A DNA stretch of 64,000 nucleotides from Adenophora triphylla var. japonica (taxonomy: Eukaryota > Streptophyta > Magnoliopsida > Asterales > Campanulaceae), in contig JAFEMH010002335.1 in NCBI GenBank assembly GCA_022495995.1, positions 1 to 64,000 on the forward strand. Direction: 5' to 3'. Below the pieces are notes generated by a model. The model was given only the letters and a program-made list of their open reading frames with translations. It made no database searches and had not been told where the DNA came from. Positions within the stretch are counted from its first letter, which is position 1. Each line of letters opens with the position of its first letter. Positions 42,078 to 51,488 of the stretch are shown here, piece after piece. Both the position numbers and the translations under genes were made by a program.

Positions 42078-42120
42078 CTTTATTTAAAACCTGTCCAGAT
42101 TGCATTCCTCTCCGCGCGGA
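42078..42120 (-). promoter_or_regulatory. Promoter of PMD gene (B)
   Basis: TCCGCGCGGA (42111-42120) lies about 23 bases upstream, on the minus strand, of TATA-like TTTTAAATAAAG (about 42078-42088), itself about 135 bases before the ATG. Palindrome and spacing equal those of the B LTR. Confidence 0.6.
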
Positions 42121-42239
42121 CAGAACCGAGGTGGCAAAAAGACCCTTTTGCCCTTTAAAATTTCAGGACTCTGCAGTTTAGTCCTCAACTTAACAGAGTT
42201 AACCAAAGTTAACCAGTGTCAACCCCCTTTCAAGAGAAT

Positions 42240-42935
42240 CTATCACGGCAGTAAAACGTAAGTCCGATCTCTCCGAGAAAGTTAATGGAATCCCGTTTCT
42301 TTCATCAAAATCATTCCCCGGCAGTCAAACGTAAGTCCGACCTCTCCGAGAAAGATAACGGAATCCCGTTTCTTTCATCAAAATCATTCGACGGCAGTCA
42401 AACGTAAGTCCGATTTCTTCGAGAAAGTTAACGGAATCCCGTTTCTTTCATCAAAATCATTCGACGGCAGTCAAACGTAAGTCCGATTTCTCCGAAAAAG
42501 ATAACGGAATCCCGTTTCTTTCATCAAAATCATCAAACGGCAGTAAAACGTAAGTCCGATCTCCCCGAGAAAGATAACGGGATCCCGTATCTTTCATCAA
42601 AATCATCGACGGCAGTAAAACGTAAGTCCGATCTCCCCGAGAAAGATAACGGGATCCCGTATCTTTCATCAATTTCAATCACGGCAGTCAAACGTAAGAC
42701 CGATTTCTCCAACGAAAGTTAACGGAATCCCGTCTCTTTCATCAAAATCTTTCGACGACAGTAAAATGTAAGTCCGATCTCCCCGAGAAAGATAACGGGA
42801 TCCCGTATCTTTCATCAATTTCAATCACGACAGTAAAACGTAAGACCGATTTCTCCAACGAAAGTTAACGGAATCCCGTCTCTTTCATCAAAATCATCAA
42901 CGGCAGTAAAACGTAAGACCGATTTTCCCGACGAA
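42240..42935 (+). repeat. Tandem repeat, unit about 72 bp, 3' UTR of B
   Basis: About nine to ten copies with CGGCAGTCAAACGTAAGTCC, GATTTCTCCGAGAAAG and TAACGGAATCCCGTTTCTTT. Two unit variants alternate in part. Confidence 0.9.
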
Positions 42936-43144
42936 TACGTCTGATTTTTCCCCAGCAAAGGCTAACAAAATCCCCAGCAAAGTTAACGGAATCCCAAAAG
43001 CCAACGGAATCTCGAGTAGATCTCGAACTACGAAAGGGCTTGATTCCCACTAGGGATACGTAGGTAGCCTATCATTAGGTCCAGCCACTCGACCAAAACG
43101 GTCACCCTCTCCTTCGGCAGCAGACAAAGTCCACCGAAAGGCCA

Positions 43145-43310
43145 TTTCAAATCAAGGTTCGAGGCACCTAAAACGCCATCATCAAGGTTCGAGGCACCTA
43201 AAACGCCATCATCAAGGTTCGAGGCACCTAAAACGCCATCTTCAAGGTTCGAGGCACCTAAAACGACATCATCAAGGTTCGAGGCACCTAAAATGCCATC
43301 ATCTCTAGGG
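43145..43310 (+). repeat. Tandem repeat, 30-bp unit, five copies (B)
   Basis: ATCAAGGTTCGAGGCACCTA plus AAACGCCATC. Copies are nearly identical, so the expansion is recent. A sixth partial copy is at 43556-43585. Confidence 0.95.
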
Positions 43311-43374
43311 TCAAAAACCTGAACTACGACTGGCTTGATTCCTCTTAAGGATACATAGGTAGCCTATCATTAGG

Positions 43375-43515
43375 TTCAGCCATCCGACCGAAAATGGTCA
43401 TTCCTATCCCCAGCAGAGTGGATAGCCACCAGACCAAAATGGTCATCCCTATCCCCAGCAGAGCGGATATACAATTTCAGCCATCCGACCGAAAATGGTC
43501 ATCTCTTATCCCCAG
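43375..43515 (+). repeat. Tandem repeat, unit about 50 bp, three copies (B)
   Basis: Contains CCATCCGACCGAAAATGGTC and TATCCCCAGCAGAG. Confidence 0.8.
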
Positions 43516-43740
43516 CAGAGTTTCTCTCCAGCACCCGACTGCAGAGCTCGCTTTTCAAGGTTCGAGGCACCTAAAACGCCATCATCTCCAGGGTCAAAGA
43601 CCCAAACTACGGCCGGCTTGATTCCCACTAGGGATACGTAGGTAGCCTATCATTAGGTTCAGCCACTCGATCACTTGATCATCCTGTCAAATTTGGAGCC
43701 TTACTCTTATCGACGACCCCGCTTCCTTCGAAAGCGCCGT

Positions 43741-43754
43741 CGCCGAGGGGCTAC
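43741..43754 (+). promoter_or_regulatory. Polypurine tract of B
   Basis: CGCCGAGGGGCTAC directly before the 3' LTR. Confidence 0.7.
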
Positions 43755-45493
43755 TGTAAGTACTCCAATTTGAGTTTGTTAGTATTCTCGTTAGAAAATT
43801 AACGAGAGTTATAACATTCCTAACATTCCTAACTTTTCTAACAAAGCAAGGGCAAAGTGGGCATTGCCATTTAAGGTTAAGCCTACAAAAGAATCTCAAA
43901 AAGCAAAAGAAATTGAAAAAACCCGAATTAGCAAGCTGAAAAACATAATCAGTTTGATTTTTTTTTGAAAATATTCTTTGTGTCCAAAGCCTGCAGCTGC
44001 AATTAATGAACAGTGCACGCTGCAGATCATGTCCGCGCGGATGGTTATGTAATTTCAGAGGGCTATAAATTGAGGCCTTCAGTCTCAGAAATGGGAGAAG
44101 AAAAAAACATTTTTCACAACTGCACCTTGGCGAAAATAGAGAGAAAACAGTGAGAATTCTCTAGAATTGTCACCTTTTTCTCAACTATTCACCCAAAATC
44201 ACACTCACTCAAACACTTTCATATTCAAGCCTCAAACACTCTTACATTCAAGCCCAAAACTCAAAACACAAAGAAGATTGGTAAACCCTCATTCTCCTTA
44301 CCCTAAACTCCTTCATTCATGCATGCATTTTCAAACTCCAAAATGTAGTTTGTTCATCTTCTTGTCTTAGATCCAAGAAGATCACCATGGAAGTTCATCT
44401 CCATGGATGATCTTCTACAAGGATACACATTATTTTCAAAGTGTTCTTACTTACTTGCAAAGAAACACACATTTTCAAAACCCTAAAAATCATTTTCATA
44501 CATCAAATCTCATTTTCAAAGGATAAAATTCCCCTTCCCAAGCAAATGAAGTGCTTAGTCCTAATGTACCCCAAGGATGGTTTGATATAGTTGATTCACC
44601 ACTAAAATGTCAAGTGATCACTAATCAAAACCTAGGGAAATGGGGACAAGCATGGATGCCAAACCCCCTTTAAAATCATGTTTTCCTTCTTGAGAAGTTG
44701 CTGTCCAGTAGCAATTTTCTAAGACCCCAGTCCATGGTCTAATTTTTTGGACACAGATAAACTTGGAATTTGGTATTGACTACGAAACACTTTTTGTAGC
44801 CAACATCCAGAGCTTTCCAGAAATATTTTTACTTTATTTTTTTCGTGAGTAAAACTCCATTTTTCAAATTTTATTTTAAAGGTCAGATCACCAGTCTCTG
44901 GAAGTCCAGATCTCATACCTGAGATTTCCAGAAGGTTTTGGGTCCTCATATCTTCTCCAAAATGGAAAAATCTTTCACATAAATCTTATTTGAGGTGTCT
45001 GGAACAACTTTCATTCTCTGAGTTTTCTCAGATTATGAAGTTTTGAAGCCCTTAAATCCATTTCAAAATTAAGTGTCCACTGCCTTTTTCATTCTGGCAG
45101 AAATGGTTTCCAACTTCCAAAAATCTTTTGAGTACCAAAACTCAACCCAAAAATCACACCAAAAATCATGGGATCTGTCCTAAGTCTAATAAAGGATTCC
45201 CAATTTTTACTTTTCTAAGTTTCAACTTATTTTGGCCAAAGTAACACACACACACACACACACAAACAAATGGTTTTAGCTTGGAAGACTCGTTTTACGA
45301 GGCATTCCGGGTGCACACTAACGTCCTTCCCGGCGTGTAACATGACCTCCGAACCCAAATCTGTAATCTCGGGCATTTTTCAAAGTTTTGGCCCTTAAAA
45401 CAAAAATGGCGTGGCGACTCCGGTTTTTTCGATTGGTTTTTCAAAGAAACGAAAAATTCAAAGTCCTTTCAGAAAAATTGGCACATCATCACA
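43755..45493 (+). repeat. 3' LTR of B, complete (1739 bp)
   Basis: TGTAAGTACTCC...CATCATCACA. It retains about 700 bp (roughly 44161-44865) missing from the 5' LTR, so it represents the original LTR form. Confidence 0.95.
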
Positions 45494-45498
45494 CCCAC
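45494..45498. other. Target-site duplication of B, right copy (CCCAC)
   Basis: Exact match to 27749-27753. Confidence 0.95.
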
Positions 45499-46079
45499 GC
45501 GCTAGGCTGGCGTACGAGGGGCTGGACGGTTCGCGCAGGCGACTGGTGATCCCGATCCCGGAGGAGCCGAGATCTCAGTATAGGGTGGACCCCAACGCTT
45601 CAGTGAGTGCCTTTGATTTTCTGCATTTGATAGTAGCATTCTGCAAATGTTGCATCTGTACTTTATGCTTGTCATTTGATGACTTTCCTGGTTTGCAGGT
45701 GTCTGGCCGTACGTATAATCAGGCCATGAGACAGTTGGACGGGTGGGCCAACTACGCTAGGAGGCTCGTGGAGTTCCTGAGGTGCAGTTCCCGGAGGAGC
45801 GTGGATGTTCGTGAGCCAAGGCCGTCTAGGCCGAGAGGTTCATCTGCTCCCACGGCTGGTGGAGAGGACTTTGCGCAGGGATTTGGCCAGTTCGTGGGCG
45901 GAACGGCTGGGTGGGAGAGTCTTCGAGTTCGCAGGCGCAGAGGAGGCCTTTCGCGTATTCCCGCCTGGAGGAATTCGGAGATTTCTTGTTCTCGACGGAT
46001 CCGGCTGCTGCGGAGCAGTGCATCGAGTGCTCGGATGACAAGCAGGACTCTGAGTAGTCCTCCTTTATTGCTTTTTTAG
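45499..46079 (+). pseudogene. Antisense PMD gene of C, end of exon 3 and exon 4
   Basis: Continues the gene broken at 27753. Exon 3 ends at 45602 (donor GTGAGT), intron 3 is 45603-45698 (ends TTTGCAG), exon 4 runs from 45699. LVIPIPEEP and the following residues match LRVQIPQPE of B, and exon 4 has a helix (YNQAMRQLDGWANYARRLVE) matching B. The intron position is identical to B. Confidence 0.8.
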
Positions 46080-46452
46080 ACAAAATGCGTGTATTGTCCG
46101 GAACAATTTGACTTGTATTTGAAAAAAGGCACCCTTGAGGCGGAACCTGTACTTTGCACATCTATTTAGTGATTACCTTCTTTTTATTTTGGCAAATAAG
46201 CAAGTAGGTTAATCAAAAATAAATAATATGAAACATGCATGAAAAATTGAACGGGTCAAAATTTATGCCTATATGCACTGATTATTAATTAATTGCACTG
46301 TTGCACGAGCCCGGGGCAGAAGAGATGTTGGCTTTGGTTAATTGAAACCATGGGAGCACGCAGATTCACAAAAGCATGAACAAGGCTTGTTTGGAATTGT
46401 TTCCAATTTAAGAGCAGCTGGCTGCAGAGTTGACCAAGTCAACTGCAGAGAG
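46080..46452 (+). other. Spacer between the two antisense genes (C)
   Basis: AT-rich, no supported feature. It includes CTGCAGAGTTGACC and TCAACTGCAGAG repeats close to the downstream promoter. Confidence 0.5.
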
Positions 46453-46495
46453 AGTCCGGCCGGACTGAGGATGAATTTTCAGAGTCTTTTAAATT
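46453..46495 (+). promoter_or_regulatory. Promoter of DUF7745-like gene (C)
   Basis: The perfect palindrome AGTCCGGCCGGACT (46453-46466), preceded by CTGCAGAGAG, lies 20 bases before TATA-like TTTTAAATT (46487), about 100 bases before the ATG at 46593. The palindrome core is shared with the C and D LTRs and the C PMD promoter. Confidence 0.6.
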
Positions 46496-46592
46496 GCAGT
46501 TTCAGCTTTGCAATTCGTTAAGAAACTGCACATTTGCCTTAGTCCATTAGCTGAATTCCTTTCAAATTCTAAGGTTTCCTTCACTTTCTTTC

Positions 46593-48142
46593 ATGGCTCA
46601 CTTTCCTAAGCTATCGTCTCGGATGCAAGAGCGATACTTGGAGAATTTTCAGTCGTGGGTACGGAACCACACGAGGCAAAACAAGGGGTTTTTCGAAGGC
46701 TGTTACGGGATGATATCTGTTTGGGCTTTGAAGGAGCTCATGCCAGATTGGGATCTTTTGAGAGCCACGGCACGCTTCTGGGACGTACGGAGGAATGTGT
46801 ACAACTTTTGTACAATGAAATCACTCCTACGTTTGAAGATTTCCGGGCCATTCTGGGAGGACCTGAGACGGAACAGCTAGTTCTTCCGTATGCTGGTGGC
46901 ATGTCCACTGTTGAGAAGCTAGTGTCTCTGCTTGGTATCTCGGCTGGAAAAGCATACGGGATGCTGATATTGAACACTGATTATGTCGACATTTCGGGGC
47001 TGCTCGATAGATTTGCTGATAGTGAGGGGAGCGTCTTCGCGTGGGACGCGTTTGCTCTGTGCGCGATCGCTACTTTGTTCACGTTCACGTCCCTGGGTAT
47101 GTGCCATCACAGTGTACTGGACCTAGTGAGGCAAAGCGGAACGGGGAGACATCGTGCCTTCGTTCTAGGCGAGACGTTCCTCGGGCATAGGTCGGATGGC
47201 GACCGACCGATACATGTGGGGAGGGAGTCCTCTATGCTTACCATGTGGTTGAGGAGAGGTTGTAGATGATGCCCGAGGTGCCAATGTCTTGTGACGCTTG
47301 GTCCTTTTCTCGACGTCCTCCGTGATAGGGGCAATCGAGCCGAACCGGAGCTACTGGATGGCCGGGACTCCGCACGCATCACTTGCGATGGTGGATTCCC
47401 ACCGGAAGTTATAGACTTGTCGGACCGCCTGTGGGGTCTCTCGTTGTTGGGAGCGCCTGGCCGTCCTGCACGGCTTTCTACATTCCATCGTTGGTCTTTG
47501 CGACAAGCATTTGGGCCGAGCGGAGTGCCAGCGACGGGTTTAGTTCATGCCGCTATCTTCGAGGTGGGATCTCTCGCCGATGGAAGATCCTTCGACGTTA
47601 TTGCCGCTCACACGGTTGTGGCAATACACGTCCTTTCCCGCCAGGGTTCTCTTTACCGGAGAGGGGCACTGTTCGTCTACGCAGATTCGAACTGGTATGA
47701 AGAGTGTATGGGGGAGACACAGATGGCCATCTTGTGGAGACGGAATAAGCAGTTGGGTGCTGATCACCTTGACAGCTCGACTTTGAGGAGGACCGAAGCG
47801 GGGGCTAACCCTCGGAATCGTACTGGGAACGACATGGCTGATTATGAGGCCAATTCTGATCGGGAGGCCAATCAAAGAATGGTTATGATGGCTCGAAGAG
47901 AGGCAGCTCAAGACAGAGCTAGGGAAAGGGCTGCATTGACAGCTACAGGCTTGACGGAGGCGTCGAGAAGGGTCCCTGAGCCAGGTAGAAGGACTACTGG
48001 AATATTCCCTGTGAAGGTGAAGAACACTCGCCGTGGGAAAGGGAAGGGGAAGAAGGATGAAGGACCAAGTACGGAAACTAGGTTGACCTCACTGTCCCGT
48101 AGTATCCACCCACCGTCATTGCGAGACACATTTACTTATTAA
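46593..48142 (+). pseudogene. Antisense DUF7745-like gene of C, frameshifted
   Basis: It starts MAHFPKLSSRMQERYLENF and matches the intact B protein over its length: ALKELMPDWDLLRATARFWD, then (other frame) YNEITPTFEDFRAILGGPE, and near the end GETQMAILWRR and a basic tail (VKVKNTRRGKGKGKKDE). Frameshifts lie near 46810 and 47230-47400, with a stop at 47269. Its 46654-46682 and 46741-46760 are the sources, or near copies of the sources, of the filler in the B 5' LTR. Confidence 0.85.
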
Positions 48143-48321
48143 TGTTTTATTGTAGTTTTGCTAGCGTGTAGCGAGTCAAGAGTTGACCGTGCTTGAACTC
48201 ATCAAAGATTGTTTTAACCGTAATGAATTTGTAGGTTAATTGAAAAGAGTTTTTCAAAACACAAGCAATTGATGCTTATTGTATTTTTTTTTTGTTTTTG
48301 AGACCGAACCAATGATGGCTG

Positions 48322-48371
48322 CCTACGTTCCCCTTTTACAATTGGACTAAGGGGCTCAGGTCACCGTAGTT
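48322..48371 (-). other. ACTACG...CGTAGG hairpin, post-pol variant (C)
   Basis: On the minus strand AACTACGGTGACCTGAG, inner stem CCCCTT...AAGGGG, then AACGTAGGCAGCC. Confidence 0.65.
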
Positions 48372-48413
48372 CAACACTTTAGGTGAATTTGAGAAAAACA
48401 AAGATAAAAGAAG

Positions 48414-48478
48414 TGTGACCCTGCTTTTTACCCGGATCATTAGCTGAATGTATCCGCTGGGTATTACTCTTTTAGCAC
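48414..48478 (-). other. Post-pol hairpin element (C)
   Basis: Minus strand GTGCTAAAAGAGTAATACCC, then a hairpin in which ACCC/GGGT and CGGAT/ATCCG pair (48430-48463), then AAAAAGCAGGGT. The flanking sequence is shared with B and E but the stem sequence is different. Confidence 0.6.
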
Positions 48479-48533
48479 TTTAATTTTACTGAGGGGTAGT
48501 GTATGGGGAAGGGGAGTTGACTCGTGCTCTTCC

Positions 48534-49390
48534 TCAAACGAAGTATCTGCGGAGCTTGCTTCCGTTCACGGGGTTAACGAAAGGGTTCCAGTCCAAATCT
48601 GCTAACTTCATGGCTCCTCCGGAGAAGATTCTTTGTACCATGAACGATCCTATCCAGGTAGGCTCCCACTTTCCGAGGGGATTGGTCTGCGTAGGAGGCT
48701 TTTCATTTAGCACCAAGTCGCCTTCTCTGATGTCTCGGATCTTGACTTTCTTGTCGAATGCTCGGGCCATTCTGCTTTGGTAGGCTCGAGTGTGTTTGTC
48801 CTTGGGATCGACAAGGAGCATTCCAATACCATTTCCCTTCTTTTTGGCTGCCCCATCGAAGAAGAGTTGCCAGCGGTTTGCGCTGTCGAGTGAAAAGATT
48901 CCGTCATCCGGAAATTGCGGATCAGGACCCTTAGGTTCACTACTTGGGAAGTCTGCCAGCTGATCTGCCATTACTCTGCCCTTCGTTGATTTTCTGACCA
49001 TGTACTTGATTTCGAACTCAGCCAGGAAGAATGACCACTTGGCTAGTCGCATCGACAGGATGGCTTGTCGAAGAGATATCAAACGGGGTCCATTTTGGAG
49101 ACCAGGAGCACTGAATGTGACTGCATGTAGTGTTTCAGTTTCCCGACTACCTATACCAAGGCGGTACAAGTTTTCTCTAATGCTGAGTAGCTGAGTTCAC
49201 TTTCTTGAAGCTTCCGGCTTACGAAGTAGATTGCATGCTCAACTTTGGAATCTTTCTGTTCTTGTGCCAGCATTGCTTCGATTGACGTGTTTGTTACTGT
49301 CAGATATACGAGTAGTGGCTTGTCTTCATGTGGCGGGCACAGAATTGGGGGATTCACCAAGTATGTCTTGATTTTCTCGAAAGCTGTTTG
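48534..49390 (-). pseudogene. RNase H-integrase of C with internal in-frame deletion
   Basis: Frame 49360-49151 has the first RNase H (YLTVTNTSIEAMLAQ, SYSALEKTC). The 211-codon frame 49169-48534 continues with the second RNase H start (WQLFFDGAAKKKGNGIGMLL), then jumps from DPKDKHTR directly to AYQSRMARAFDKK of the integrase C-terminus. By comparison with B about 1.4 kb is missing, removing three of four RNase H catalytic residues and the integrase core, yet the frame is kept. Confidence 0.85.
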
Positions 49391-50450
49391 TCACTCGGAG
49401 TCCCATTTGATGTCAGCGTTCTTCTTCATCGGGCCAACATTAGCTCGCAGAGAGATGTCAACTGGTTGACGAAGCGACTGATGTACTGAAGTCTTCCCAT
49501 AAAGCTTTTCACTTCTGTCAGGGTCTGAGGCGGTTTCATGTCGATGATGGCCTTGATTTTCTTGGGATCGCCTTCGATACCTCTTTCTGTAACCATGTAC
49601 CCCAGTTCCTTGCCACGCTTGACGCCGAAGGTGCACTTGGCAGGGTTCAATCTCATGGAGTGCTTTCTGAGTTTGTTGAAGAACTTTCTCAGATCTGTCA
49701 TGTGCTGCATGTCTGATCCTCTGGAGTGGATGATCATGTCATCGACATATACTTCAATTTCCTTGTGAATCATGTCATGGAAGAGGGTTGTTGCAGCCCG
49801 CCGGTAAGTAGCCCCAAATAAGTTTCTTCGAGACCGAACGGCATGACCGTGTAGCGCATGTCCCCCACGGAAGGTGAAAGCCGTCTTGGCTTGATCTTCC
49901 TCGAACATTTTGATCTGGTCAGATCCAAATGAACCCATCCACGAAGGACTTTACTTCGAAATTTGCCGTGGTGTCGACTAGCATGTCGTTGTTAGGCAGT
50001 GGGAAATCATCTTTAGGGCTGGCCTTGTTGAGATCCCCGAAATCCATACAGCATCTGACCTTTCCATTGGCCTTGGTGACCGTCACGATGTTGGAGAGCC
50101 AAGTCGGGTACTCAATCACTCTGATGAAACCAACTCGGAGCATTTTCTCAATCTCTTCTTTCATTTGCAAGGACCACTCGGCTTGATCTTGCGCAGCCTT
50201 CTGCTTCGAGTGCTTGGATTTGGGATCCAGGGAATTCGTGCTCCATGATCGAGGGATCGAGTCCTCGGCATGTCCCGGTATGACCAGCGAACACGTCAAC
50301 ATACTCTCGAGGAGGTTTATCGTGGCTTCCTTTTCTCGCATCGGTGAAGAAACCGCCCACTTGTGTCTCTTTAGGCTCTTGCGGCTGAGCCCAGTGTACA
50401 CTTTGGTCATAACCTCTTCTGGCAGGGTCCCATTGTCCTCTCTGGTCAAC
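49391..50450 (-). pseudogene. Reverse transcriptase of C, frameshifted
   Basis: Frame 50449-49919 carries PTWLSNIVTVTKANGK, DLNKASPKDDFPLP and VKSFVDGF. Frame 49938-49426 carries IEVYVDDMIIHSRG, NPAKCTFGVKRGKELGYMV and VKSFMGRLQYISRFVNQL. Motif order is complete; one shift lies near 49930 and another near 49840. Confidence 0.9.
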
Positions 50451-51476
50451 TACACGCTTGAGAACTTCTTTAATGTATTGTTCATTTAATGTGTCTGCTT
50501 CTTTATCAATTGAGTTATTAACGTCTTTTAAGTTGTTTGTTAACTTATCAGTTGTTAAAGTGGCAATGAGAGGATACTTCGAAAGGTCAGACTTTTCATT
50601 AAACGAGAACGGAAATACATGGTTGGCTACATTATCATAGTCTTCCAGCGTAAGGCCGTTGGACGACTCAGAGGACTGGACTTTTACAAGTACTGACTCA
50701 AAGGGTTTGAGACCGAGTTTAGGGAGATGTGGGTGCAGGCCCAACTTGTCTTCCATTTCTATCTGGCTTGCCCTTGGTTCGGTGAAAGTCATCCAGTTCT
50801 TCAGTGGCATTGCTGGATGCTTGATGAGGGTTCGGGGGTTGAGAGGCTTGGCTTCTGCTGTCCTAATCATGGCGATCATGCTATTCTCGGAGCCCAGGTC
50901 AATCAGGTTTGGCACCTCCATGACTTCTTCAAAAAGACACTGTAGAGTTGGTCCACTGAGAGCGTCTTTTATGAATTCTGGTTCCTTCTGCTTTGAGGTT
51001 ACTGTCTCGAATGTGGCCTCGATGGCTGATCCGAACAATCTATTTCCCGTGAAGAGTATCTTGAGTTGCTCTTCCGTATCTGGGATACCCTTGAATGTGT
51101 ACTCGTGCTGGACTGTGGTGGAAGTTGGTCCAGGTAGAGCTGTGATGTCGAGGAACGCTCCCCTTATCGGATTAGCCTTGAGTCCTATGAAACGCTTGAG
51201 GTCCCGTGGCTTTTCCATCCTTTCCATAGTCTCTGTGCTGACTATCCCTGCTTCTTTCTCATCTTCATCGGTTCCATTGTCGGTCCCCTCAGTTCTGCTG
51301 TCGGTTCCCTTGTCGGTCCCCTCAGTTCTGCTGTCGGTTCCCTTGGCGAAGTTATGAGCGAGGTCGAAACTATAAGGTTGGAGGTTGGGTGTGCCGTCGG
51401 AGGTTCCCCTTTTAAGGGCTGCTGCCTTGGTGCGGGCGAGCCTTTTGTTTTCCCTGATGTCAGCTGGTGTTGGCAC
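50148..51476 (-). CDS. Pol linker of C with acidic repeat (442 codons open)
   Basis: One open frame from PTPADIRENKRLARTKAAAL through GTDSRTEGTDKGTDSRTEG, KRFIGLKANPIRGAFLDITA, MEVPNLIDLGSENSMIAM and the conserved linker MPLKNWMTFTEP to EQYIKEVLKRVV, then the start of RT (LDPSIMEHEF). The part before about 50900 (element orientation) belongs to the block absent from B. It is polyprotein sequence without its own start. Function unknown. Confidence 0.7.
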   Translation of the reverse strand: MPTPADIRENKRLARTKAAALKRGTSDGTPNLQPYSFDLAHNFAKGTDSRTEGTDKGTDSRTEGTDNGTDEDEKEAGIVSTETMERMEKPRDLKRFIGLKANPIRGAFLDITALPGPTSTTVQHEYTFKGIPDTEEQLKILFTGNRLFGSAIEATFETVTSKQKEPEFIKDALSGPTLQCLFEEVMEVPNLIDLGSENSMIAMIRTAEAKPLNPRTLIKHPAMPLKNWMTFTEPRASQIEMEDKLGLHPHLPKLGLKPFESVLVKVQSSESSNGLTLEDYDNVANHVFPFSFNEKSDLSKYPLIATLTTDKLTNNLKDVNNSIDKEADTLNEQYIKEVLKRVVDQRGQWDPARRGYDQSVHWAQPQEPKETQVGGFFTDARKGSHDKPPREYVDVFAGHTGTCRGLDPSIMEHEFPGSQIQALEAEGCARSSRVVLANERRD

Positions 51477-51488
51477 ATAATCAAGCCC

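Larger units (their letters stand above)
43026..43642 (+). other. Three ACTACG...CGTAGG hairpins, 3' UTR of B
   Basis: Copies are at 43026-43064 (inner stem TCCC-ACTA-GGGA), 43322-43361 (TCC-TCTTA-GGA; outer end reads ACATAGG) and 43605-43642 (TCCC-ACTA-GGGA). All are followed by TAGCCTATCATTAGGT. Confidence 0.65.
27754..45493 (+). mobile_element. Element B: Tat/Ogre-like LTR retrotransposon with two antisense genes (17.7 kb)
   Basis: It has two LTRs, a perfect 5-bp target duplication, a tRNA-Arg primer site, a leader, capsid-less gag, an open protease ORF, broken RT, an intact RNase H-aRNase H-integrase ORF, conserved hairpins, two antisense genes and a 3' UTR with tandem repeats. Order and the second RNase H fit the Tat lineage. 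LTRs differ by about 2% by eye outside a large deletion in the 5' LTR. It is not autonomous in its present form. Confidence 0.95.
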
